Program-made: the position numbers and the translations under genes
The notes under the pieces: generated by a model
Database searches by the model: none
What the model was told of the DNA's origin: nothing
What the model saw: only the letters and a program-made list of their open reading frames with translations
In this document: positions 55,111 to 62,712 of the stretch, piece after piece
How the letters are laid out: the number at the start of each line of letters is the position of its first letter
How positions within the stretch are numbered: position 1 is the first letter of the stretch
Origin: Umbribacter vaginalis
GTDB lineage: Bacteria > Actinomycetota > Coriobacteriia > Coriobacteriales > Eggerthellaceae
Assembly (NCBI GenBank): GCA_001552935.1
Contig: KQ959713.1
Coordinates: 911 to 64,910 of the forward strand
Direction of reading: 5' to 3'
DNA: 64,000 nt

Positions 55111-57000
55111 ATGAAAACCATACTGAAAACATGTTTGATACTTGTTCTTGCACTGTGCTTGTGCATTGATGAACCTGCTTCGGCGCTTCTATCAAGTGTA
55201 ATGACAGGAAATCCTCAAGCGCAATCCTGTGCATGGGCAGGTCAGGGCAAAGGACCTATCGCACACGACAAACTCAAACCAAGCTTACTCAACGAGCAAG
55301 AAAAAGCAGCTTATGCCGCTATGCCAGGCACAGGAGAAGTATTTTTAGTAGTAGCACCACATCTTACATGGAGCAAAATAACCAACGACAAAACACCAAC
55401 ACTTCAGATGCTTGCAGGAAAAGCTGCCGTAGCAAACGTTATTACTGAAAAGAAAATCGATATCATCAACCGACTTGCCAATCCACGCTTTCACTATAGA
55501 CGTATCAATTCAACATCAATGGTTGAAATTGAAGGCTTTATACGCGAACTGTACGAAAATCTCTCTCCCAACGATTCGCTTCTTATTACATCTTCACCAG
55601 CGCTTTCGAAAATAAGTACCTACACACTTCCCTGTTATGGCATGCTTATTATGGTTGATGGTGGCGATAATGGTCTTATTTGCTCAAGTACCGTACGCCG
55701 AAGCGGACTTATTACCTCAAGCAACGTAGCAGCTGCTATCGACACCTTGCTTGTTGAAAAACAGCGCAATCCTGCAAACTTAAGCATTTACCCGTTCACA
55801 AACTCGTATGGCGCGCTGCAACGCACAACCATGCTGTCCCGAAACGACTCAGTTGCCGACTCAATTGATGAATCAGAACAGGGCTTTATTTCGGTGTTTA
55901 TTGGCTTACTTGCATTTACGCTCCTGATAAGCGCAGCACTCATTTCACTTGACATTCGCTATAAGCCACGTTTCTTAAAACATGTGTTGCCTCTTGCACG
56001 CATATTATGGATTGTTATGCTTGCAATTCCGCTCGCTACATTTGTGATGCACTTACAGCTTCCTTCGTTTACAACAGCTGAAATTAGCTTCGACTTTTTC
56101 GGTTTTGTTGTAATGGAAATTAGCTTTATATGCATTATCATTGCGCTGGTGTTTCGCTGGTCATATTCGCTACTTTTCATGCTTGCAGCTACTTTTAGCA
56201 TACTGGTAATAGACCAACTGCTGGGTGGCCCTATGACCGTTACCGGCTATTTAAGCTACTCTCCTCTTGACGCAACACGCTACTACGGCATAGGAAACGA
56301 AGGCGCCAGCTTGGTGTTTGCATCGTGGATCATGTTTTCAGGATTTATTCTTACTCGCTTACCGAGCAGCGCCAACACGCTCTATCGACGCGCAATTTTT
56401 CCTCTTGGATCACTGTTTATTATTATGGTATGCGCAGCACCATGGTGGGGGTCAAATTTTGGCGTACTCGTTTGGGGTATCGTAGGTATGCTGGTAGCAT
56501 GGGCTATGTTTAATCATATGCACATCACATGGAAGCATTTACTGCTTGCCATGATCATAGCTGTTGTTGTAACGCTGTGTGTATTTGTACTTGATACGTT
56601 TTTAAATGGTGAGTCGCATTTAGGTATCAGTACTAAGGCGCTTACAACTGACGGATGGAAAGTATTTGCAACACTGTTCATAAATGTTGTGCGTTTGTCG
56701 TGGAACACTATCACGTTTTCGCCATTTTTGAGCGTTGTATTTGTGATAATCGTTGCATTCCTTGCCTTTTTACGATGGGGAAAACCTGGAGCTTACCAAC
56801 AATTTTGGGATGAAAATCCAGAATTTACAGGCGCGTATACTGCGCTTATGGTAACTGCTGTGTTAATGCTTATTATTGAAGATTCAGGTATTCTTATGCC
56901 AGCACTGGTGCTGCTGTATGAAACTGCTGGCCTTATTTGGCTGTTATGCAACAAACATAGCTGGCATATTCGCAATTTTATTGCTCAAAATAAGATGTAA
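55111..57000 (+). CDS. Polytopic membrane protein with an external N-terminal domain
   Basis: 629 residues. A signal-like segment (KTILKTCLILVLALCLC) precedes an outside domain of about 220 residues whose opening EVFLVVAPHLTWSKITNDKTPTLQMLAGKAAVA resembles the alkaline-phosphatase-like fold seen in actinobacterial membrane proteins (pattern G-L-x-W-x-D/K-I...TP-x-L). Ten or so membrane helices fill about 265-610, with LGGPMTVTGYLSYSP and RYYGIGNEGASLVF in a loop. Function unknown. The ATG at 55111 is preferred because a TATAAT lies just upstream and no ribosome site is present; an ATG at 55102 is possible. The last 23 bp overlap murI tail to tail. Confidence 0.85.
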   Translation: MKTILKTCLILVLALCLCIDEPASALLSSVMTGNPQAQSCAWAGQGKGPIAHDKLKPSLLNEQEKAAYAAMPGTGEVFLVVAPHLTWSKITNDKTPTLQMLAGKAAVANVITEKKIDIINRLANPRFHYRRINSTSMVEIEGFIRELYENLSPNDSLLITSSPALSKISTYTLPCYGMLIMVDGGDNGLICSSTVRRSGLITSSNVAAAIDTLLVEKQRNPANLSIYPFTNSYGALQRTTMLSRNDSVADSIDESEQGFISVFIGLLAFTLLISAALISLDIRYKPRFLKHVLPLARILWIVMLAIPLATFVMHLQLPSFTTAEISFDFFGFVVMEISFICIIIALVFRWSYSLLFMLAATFSILVIDQLLGGPMTVTGYLSYSPLDATRYYGIGNEGASLVFASWIMFSGFILTRLPSSANTLYRRAIFPLGSLFIIMVCAAPWWGSNFGVLVWGIVGMLVAWAMFNHMHITWKHLLLAMIIAVVVTLCVFVLDTFLNGESHLGISTKALTTDGWKVFATLFINVVRLSWNTITFSPFLSVVFVIIVAFLAFLRWGKPGAYQQFWDENPEFTGAYTALMVTAVLMLIIEDSGILMPALVLLYETAGLIWLLCNKHSWHIRNFIAQNKM

Positions 57001-58117
57001 GAAACAGTTCATAACGCTTGAGCATTTCAGGCTCTGGTGCAGACGTTTGCAAGCTTACAACATGCTGAAATGGTGCAATTGCTGATACTACAGCACTGGA
57101 CGTGTTGCATGCTTGCGTTTTCTGGAAGCTGCGTGTTTCCTGTGCATCTTGCGTGTTGTCGTACAATCCCTGTACTGCCTGTGTTTCCTGTACACCTTGC
57201 ATGTCATGCAATCCCTGTATTCCCTGTGCACGGTATGCACGTGGCGTAATGTGCGAATTACACACAGAAGTGCCGGCGGCAAACATATCAAGCGTGTCAT
57301 CGATAAGGCCTTTTTGTACTAACCTTGTATGCACATAATTGGCTGTACCAAGCGATCCATCAAAAAATACTACATCACCAAGCACGTCGCGAATTTGCTT
57401 TTTAATGAACGGATAGTGGGTACATCCAAGCACCACACCGTCAATCTTTCCAGCATAAGCACCTATCAAATGTTGAAGCAATGCTTTAAAATCGCTTGCC
57501 TCAAAGTTACCTTGTTCAATACGATCAGCAAGCCCTTCACACGCAACAGGAGTTATCTGTGCTAGGTGAGCCCACTTCTTACTGAGTGCATGATACCTGT
57601 CGAGCTTTAACGTTACGGGTGTTGCCATTACCAAAATGCGCTTTCCGCGTAGCGTTTCTACAGCAGGCTTAAGAGCTGGCTCTATACCAAACAAAGGAAG
57701 TGATGGATACGTTGCACGCGCATAATTTATGGCAACTGATGTGGCAGTATTGCATGCAATAATAACGGCATCTACCTGAGCTTCAATAAATGCTTCAATA
57801 ATTTCGCACGATCGTTTTTTTACCCACGCACACGGTTTTGAGCCATAGGGCGCAAACGCAGAGTCGCCAAAAAATAAGAAATCAGCGGATGGAATACGCG
57901 TTATAGCTTTACGCAACACACTTATTCCACCCAAACCAGAATCAAATACGCCAATACGACAACGCTGCGCAGATTGCTGGAGCGTAGCGTTTTCAGCAAC
58001 ACATGCTGCCTTGCGTGGATGTACATGCACGCATTGAGCGTTTATACATTCGCAGAAAAATTCTTTATGCTGTGCTGCAAGCGAAAATTCAACGTCGCTA
58101 CCAGGCTGATATTCCAT
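56978..58117 (-). CDS. murI: Glutamate racemase
   Basis: Makes D-glutamate for peptidoglycan without a cofactor. The two catalytic cysteines are C122 (IACNTATS) and C232 (LGCTHYPF); the substrate loops FDSGLGGISVL (58-68) and FGDSAFAPYG (83-92) are intact. At 379 residues it is about 110 longer than usual: a 52-residue N-terminal extension, supported by the AAGGAG site upstream of 58117, and an insertion at about 297-345 made of Gln/Gly/Asp-rich near-repeats (QGIQGLHDMQGVQETQAVQG). The insertion follows the catalytic core and is coded by the repetitive stretch 57115-57240. Confidence 0.95.
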   Translation of the reverse strand: MEYQPGSDVEFSLAAQHKEFFCECINAQCVHVHPRKAACVAENATLQQSAQRCRIGVFDSGLGGISVLRKAITRIPSADFLFFGDSAFAPYGSKPCAWVKKRSCEIIEAFIEAQVDAVIIACNTATSVAINYARATYPSLPLFGIEPALKPAVETLRGKRILVMATPVTLKLDRYHALSKKWAHLAQITPVACEGLADRIEQGNFEASDFKALLQHLIGAYAGKIDGVVLGCTHYPFIKKQIRDVLGDVVFFDGSLGTANYVHTRLVQKGLIDDTLDMFAAGTSVCNSHITPRAYRAQGIQGLHDMQGVQETQAVQGLYDNTQDAQETRSFQKTQACNTSSAVVSAIAPFQHVVSLQTSAPEPEMLKRYELFLTSYFEQ

Positions 58118-58261
58118 GCCGTACTCTCCTTTTCATGCTGCATGTTATTATGACGCTCTCACAGCACGACACAAGCGCACACAACAACACTTTTACGCTT
58201 CCTCACACAAAGAGCGCGTTTACGCGTTTATGTTTGCATGGTGATACATGTGCTCTACGCG

Positions 58262-58277
58262 TATAATGCCGTATAAT
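58262..58277 (+). promoter_or_regulatory. Tandem -10 hexamers upstream of pyrE
   Basis: Two perfect TATAAT boxes ten bases apart (58262-58267 and 58272-58277), about 90-100 bp before the pyrE start. No good -35 sits at the right distance; TTGCAT (58234-58239) is 22 bp from the first. The roughly 80-nt leader shows no recognised riboswitch. Confidence 0.4.
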
Positions 58278-58365
58278 GCAAACAGCAAAGCGCTCGTTTA
58301 TAACACTCGTCAGTGTAAAACCAGCTGTGCAGAACACGTACGTTTGTGTAAGCCTAAGGAGCAAT

Positions 58366-59055
58366 ATGATGCAAGAATACAAACAACACTTTATAGAATT
58401 TATGGTTAAAAGCGACGTACTAAAATTTGGCGATTTTACGCTGAAAAGCGGACGCAAATCGCCTATTTTTATGAACGCTGGAGCATATAATACCGGCGAA
58501 CAGCTCCACAAATTGGGGCTCTTTTATGCACAAGCTATTCATGATGCATTTGGGCTTGATTTTGACGTCGTATTTGGCCCCGCATATAAAGGCATTCCCT
58601 TATCAGTAGTAACAGCTATGGGCTTGCATGAGCTCTACGGTAAAGAAGTGCGCTACTGCTCAAATCGCAAAGAGTTAAAAGATCATGGCGATAGTGGTAT
58701 GTTTTTAGGCGCTCCCTTGCGCGATGGCGAAAAAATTGTAATGGTTGAGGATGTAACAACGTCAGGTAAATCGATAGATGAAACATATCCCCTGCTTACC
58801 GAAGCTGCAAACGTTACTGTTGTGGGACTTATGGTGTCGCTTAATCGTATGGAAGTAGGAAAAAGTGGCACCTTGTGCGCCCTGGATGAAGTAGCGCAAC
58901 GCTATCACTTCCCCACCGCAAGCATTGTAACAATGAGCGAAGTAATTGAAACGCTGCACAATAAGCCATGTCAAGGGCGTGTTGTTATCGATGATGAACT
59001 GAAACAGCGTATTGATACGTATTACGAACGCTATGGTGCGCAAGCTAAAAACTAA
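58366..59055 (+). CDS. pyrE: Orotate phosphoribosyltransferase
   Basis: 229 residues; joins orotate with PRPP to give OMP in pyrimidine synthesis. The PRPP loop is VMVEDVTTSGKS, and FTLKSGRKSPIFMN and FGPAYKGIPLS are family segments. The start is one of two adjacent ATGs (58366, 58369) after AAGGAG; a longer frame opening at 58276 precedes the ribosome site and is not used. It is separated from any other pyr gene in this window. Confidence 0.96.
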   Translation: MMQEYKQHFIEFMVKSDVLKFGDFTLKSGRKSPIFMNAGAYNTGEQLHKLGLFYAQAIHDAFGLDFDVVFGPAYKGIPLSVVTAMGLHELYGKEVRYCSNRKELKDHGDSGMFLGAPLRDGEKIVMVEDVTTSGKSIDETYPLLTEAANVTVVGLMVSLNRMEVGKSGTLCALDEVAQRYHFPTASIVTMSEVIETLHNKPCQGRVVIDDELKQRIDTYYERYGAQAKN

Positions 59056-59369
59056 ACCGCAGCGTACACGAAGCGCAAACACATCATAGCAACGCGATAC
59101 GTAATGAAGCGCAACGCCACGCTCCCACTGCTGCAGCGTCTGATAAAACACATGCTCACATGTGTGAGACCAGCGCACAACGACGCTTACAAGGAGCGCA
59201 CGAACGGTGCATGTAAACAGCACCTGTGCACTGCATGTAAACAGAACTAGCGCATGCGCACCTCTTGCTACATGAAAAATTTCATACCTATTTGCACGCC
59301 ACCACAAAAAAATCGTAAATTGTGGCTTCAAAATGCAGAAATTTATCGTACAATATCAAAGTTGTGTGC
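59056..59369. other. pyrE to tRNA-Thr gap
   Basis: 314 bp without a gene. TGCATGTAAACAG occurs twice (59208-59220 and 59232-59244, period 24) and shares its first twelve bases with the palindrome before the HAD gene. A long minus-strand frame (58762-59331) is mostly antisense to pyrE and is not credible. Confidence 0.55.
59327..59354 (+). promoter_or_regulatory. Likely promoter of tRNA-Thr
   Basis: TTCAAA (59327-59332), 16-bp spacer, TACAAT (59349-59354), with the tRNA beginning 16 bp further on. Confidence 0.45.
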
Positions 59370-59444
59370 GCCAGCATGGCTCAACGGTAGAGCAACTGAT
59401 TTGTAATCAGTAGGTTGCGGGTTCGATTCCTGCTGCTGGCACCA
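59370..59444 (+). tRNA. tRNA-Thr (anticodon UGU)
   Basis: 75 nt with encoded CCA. Acceptor GCCAGCA/TGCTGGC, discriminator A, D arm TGGCTCAACGGTAGAGCAA, anticodon stem ACTGA/TCAGT closing the loop TTTGTAA (anticodon TGT), T arm GCGGGTTCGATTCCTGC. A short T-rich run follows, but no terminator stem was seen. Confidence 0.97.
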
Positions 59445-59519
59445 CTTTCTTTTTTAATCACACGCATTTCTTAGTATCGTTTATACAATTGCTCATCGCC
59501 ACCATTAAGACGCTTCATG

Positions 59520-59580
59520 CGCGTTCACTTTCATGCGCTTTCACTTTCGCGCACGTTCACTGTCATGCGCGTTCGCTGTC
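59520..59580. repeat. Degenerate repeats running into a gene end
   Basis: Variants of CATGCGCGTTCACT / TCGCGCACGTTCACTG / TCATGCGCGTTCGCTG follow one another here. The stop codon of the radical SAM gene (59563-59565) and its last residues DSERA lie inside the array, so the C-terminus was probably reshaped by it. Confidence 0.65.
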
Positions 59581-60552
59581 ACGTGCTTGCTCTGCGCTCA
59601 AAACACCAGTTCCGTCAAACGCAGGAATAAAACTTTCGCTGACAGGATCGCCTTCTTGCCAAAAATAATCTTCAATGCCTAAATCATCAGCAAAATTCAA
59701 TAGACGCTCATAATCAGCTGCAGGAACACGCTGCGCTAACTCGGGATATTTCTGCAAAACGGCGCATGCACGCGCGTTGTGATGTTCAGCACTGCTTTTA
59801 AGCACCGACGTATATTGATTCATAAATGAATACGCAATCGAGTTTCCAAACGTATCCCACAACAAGCGCACAGCCTTACACGAATCATCAAGATGTCCAG
59901 GCAGCAATAAGTGACGCACGATAACACCTTTTGTCATTCGTGTTTGCTGATGGTACGTATCGTAAGTCATTTCTCCTACCTGCGCTGCCATGCGCTTAAT
60001 TGCACGCAGTGCAATGCGCGGATACTCAGCAGCGCGCGAGTAATTGCGTGCAAGTTCTTCCTGAGCATACTTGAAATCGGCAAGAAAAACATCAACACTA
60101 CCAGCAAGCATATCAAGCGAATCAATAGTTTCATAGCTTGAAGTATTCCACACAACAGGCAGTGAAAATCCCTTTTCACGAGCGCAGTTGAGGGCATATA
60201 CCACATGAGGAATATAAGGCGTTCCCGTGACGCAATTAATATTCAGAGCACCTTTTTGTTCAAGTTCATGAAAAATAGCACTTAAACGATCGGTTGAAAC
60301 TTCAATACCTGATTGCGCAAGTGCAATAGAGGCGTTTTGACAATAGCAACAGCGCAAGGGGCATCCCGAGAAAAAAATGCAACCGCTCCCACTGGCGCCT
60401 GACAAGGGCGGCTCTTCCCAAAAATGCAACTCTGCACGAGCAAGGCGCAACGATTCTCCTGCACCACAAAAGCCAATGGTGCCTTTATTACGCGCAGCAC
60501 CACACGCACGAGGACATAAGGTACAAGAGTTTAATTCTGGCGCATGAAACAT
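59563..60552 (-). CDS. Radical SAM protein of the COG1313 (PflX-like) family
   Basis: 329 residues. The radical SAM cysteines are C64, C68 and C71 in SGCPLRCCYCQN. An N-terminal cysteine group (C10, C13, C17, C29: CTLCPRACGAARNKGTIGFC) is typical of COG1313 proteins, which resemble pyruvate formate-lyase activases but have no settled substrate. Later segments WNTSSYETIDSL, VDVFLADFKYA and RHLLLPGHLDDS match the family. The ATG at 60552 lacks a strong ribosome site. No glycyl-radical enzyme is encoded nearby. Confidence 0.9.
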   Translation of the reverse strand: MFHAPELNSCTLCPRACGAARNKGTIGFCGAGESLRLARAELHFWEEPPLSGASGSGCIFFSGCPLRCCYCQNASIALAQSGIEVSTDRLSAIFHELEQKGALNINCVTGTPYIPHVVYALNCAREKGFSLPVVWNTSSYETIDSLDMLAGSVDVFLADFKYAQEELARNYSRAAEYPRIALRAIKRMAAQVGEMTYDTYHQQTRMTKGVIVRHLLLPGHLDDSCKAVRLLWDTFGNSIAYSFMNQYTSVLKSSAEHHNARACAVLQKYPELAQRVPAADYERLLNFADDLGIEDYFWQEGDPVSESFIPAFDGTGVLSAEQARDSERA

Positions 60553-60711
60553 AGTAACTACACTTCATCGGACATACAGGCAGTACAAGGAGCACATGCT
60601 ACCAACAGCGCTCGAACGGCACCAAACAAATGCCTAGTACGCACTACAAGAGCTGCACAAACCACGTGACGTAGCCACTCAACACTCGTTATAGACGCGT
60701 CTCTATCCATC

Positions 60712-61647
60712 TTACTGGCGCTTTATTTTATGAGCAATACGTTCAGAGATGGAAAGATTTTCACGGCTGTCAACGCCCCAAAACACAAGAGCAAGCATAC
60801 CAGGACCTACATGCGAGCCAATGACAGGCCCGATATTGCATTCCAGAAATGCAAGTTCGTCATCTATTTTGCGCAACTCATCTTTTAAGCGTTCAACATC
60901 TTTCGGACAATCAGAATGTCCAATAAGCACGCGATGACGTTCATTGTGAACTTGTTCAATGCGCTTCTTATAAAAATCGGCCATCTGTCGAATGCCTTTT
61001 TTGCGTCCGCGTGCAACACCAACCAGCGAAAGTGTTCCATCAAGTGCAATATCAAGCATTGGTTTTACGTCAAGCTTGCTTCCTGCAAAAGCAACAGACG
61101 CAGGAATGCGTCCACCGCGTTTAAGAGCGTCTAAATCGTCAACCATAAACATTTCGTTAATAAAATATTTTGCCTCGTTTACCCACTCGACCAGTTCAAC
61201 AGCGCTCAAACCGCGCGCACGTTGCCGAATTGCCTCGTAGGTAAGCAAACCTTGCGCAATAGAGGCAAGTGTTGTATCTACCAGATATAATTCACCATGA
61301 GGATACTGTTTACGCAAGGCGTCAGCCACTAAGCAAGCGGTATCAAAACTGCCTGATAATCCGCTTGTGAAGCTAAGATACACCGTTGGAATACCGCTCT
61401 CAAGCGCGCGTGTAAACACTTCCTTAAACACCGGTACGGGCACTTGCGCCGTTGATGGCTGCTCGCCTTTACGCATCGCTTCATAAAAATCATGTGCAGA
61501 AATACTCTGGAAAAAATCGTCTTTGCTTTCACCTTTGCTACTAATGTAGGGAAACTCAATAACGTCAATACCTTCACCAGCTACAACTTCTGCTGGTAAA
61601 TCGCAACATGAGTCGATAATTAAATTGCAAGCACTATGTGATTTCAT
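60712..61647 (-). CDS. DegV family fatty-acid-binding protein (first copy)
   Basis: 311 residues. DegV/FakB proteins hold a fatty acid for the kinase FakA. Seen are NLIIDSCCDLPAEVV, the binding-site segment LSFTSGLSGSFDTA, VDDLDALKRGGRIPAS and the C-terminal IGSHVGPGMLALVFWG. The start at 61647 (MKSHSACN) is fixed by GGGAG six bases upstream. It follows a second DegV gene by 75 bp. The two differ strongly in sequence, suggesting different fatty-acid preferences. No fakA gene is in the window. Confidence 0.93.
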   Translation of the reverse strand: MKSHSACNLIIDSCCDLPAEVVAGEGIDVIEFPYISSKGESKDDFFQSISAHDFYEAMRKGEQPSTAQVPVPVFKEVFTRALESGIPTVYLSFTSGLSGSFDTACLVADALRKQYPHGELYLVDTTLASIAQGLLTYEAIRQRARGLSAVELVEWVNEAKYFINEMFMVDDLDALKRGGRIPASVAFAGSKLDVKPMLDIALDGTLSLVGVARGRKKGIRQMADFYKKRIEQVHNERHRVLIGHSDCPKDVERLKDELRKIDDELAFLECNIGPVIGSHVGPGMLALVFWGVDSRENLSISERIAHKIKRQ

Positions 61648-61722
61648 GATAACTCCCATACCACCAGGTAAATAAAACTGTGCTGAGGCGTGCACGCTTA
61701 CTTGTAGCTTGTGTACAAACGC

Positions 61723-62625
61723 TTACGCGCTGCAAATAAGTGACGAACTTGGTTTTGTTACTTTATCGTGCAGTTTTTCAATGCATTCGTATGCAATACC
61801 AACCGCAGGGCCTACATGTACTCCCACAACAGGGCTTACAGGAGTCACTTGCACTGTCTTATTTAAAAATGGTTCAACAACATCATGTGCCCACTGTATT
61901 GCAGGATTTTTATCGCCAATATAGTGCACCATGACGTTGCGAATACCATACGCATCAACATCGTTTTTGAAATGTGAAAACATAGTTGTCATTGCTTTGT
62001 TGCGCGTACGCACTTTGGCACATACATGCGCAAGTCCATCTTTTACAGTAAGAACAGGTGTAATTTTCACCAGCCCGCCAAAGAACGCTGCTGCGTTCCC
62101 AATGCGCCCACCTTTATGCAGAAACGTAAGTGAATCGGGAACAAACAAAAAGCGTGTCGACTGAATACCTGATACCACTTCCTGAGCACAGATCTCCAAA
62201 CTTGCACCAGCATCACGCGCTGCAACACCGCGCAAGAGCGGCCACGATTCATCGTATGAACACGACGTAGAATCAACCAGCGCATATTTAAAGTTTGCAT
62301 GGGAAGCGTTTACTTCACGCGCAGCACGCAGCGCGCCTTCATACGTTCCTGACAAGCCAGAACTGACAAACACACCCAACAACTCGTCGCCAGCTTGCGC
62401 AATATCGGTAAAAATGCGCATGAATTGTTCTTGTGATGGCTGCGACGATGTGGGAATATCATGAATCATCTGGCTTATATTGCCATAAAATTCATCGATG
62501 TTCATTTCATTTTCGACAAATTCCTGGCCATGATAATTAACAAATAAAGAAACCACTTGAATATCGTGTTCGCGCGCAAATTGAGCAGGCAAACCTGCAA
62601 CTGAATCGGTGACGATGCGAATCAT
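61723..62625 (-). CDS. DegV family fatty-acid-binding protein (second copy)
   Basis: 300 residues: IRIVTDSVAGLPAQFA at the N-terminus, IPTSSQPSQEQF, VFVSSGLSGTYEGA, the LTFLHKGGRIGNAAAFFGG segment and VVGVHVGPAVGI near the end, all standard for DegV/FakB lipid-binding proteins. The ATG at 62625 has AAAGGAG seven bases before it. First of a tandem pair. Confidence 0.95.
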   Translation of the reverse strand: MIRIVTDSVAGLPAQFAREHDIQVVSLFVNYHGQEFVENEMNIDEFYGNISQMIHDIPTSSQPSQEQFMRIFTDIAQAGDELLGVFVSSGLSGTYEGALRAAREVNASHANFKYALVDSTSCSYDESWPLLRGVAARDAGASLEICAQEVVSGIQSTRFLFVPDSLTFLHKGGRIGNAAAFFGGLVKITPVLTVKDGLAHVCAKVRTRNKAMTTMFSHFKNDVDAYGIRNVMVHYIGDKNPAIQWAHDVVEPFLNKTVQVTPVSPVVGVHVGPAVGIAYECIEKLHDKVTKPSSSLICSA

Positions 62626-62712
62626 ACAATCTCCTTTGGTTAAAGTTCATCTACTATACCAAACATCACGCTTTCATTCCACTAAAGAGCGATTTGCACA
62701 CGTAACGTGCAC

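Noticed and set aside
58762-59331. 189-codon open frame on the minus strand
   Set aside because: It lies mostly antisense to pyrE, has no ribosome site and a Cys/Val/Arg-rich composition without family features.
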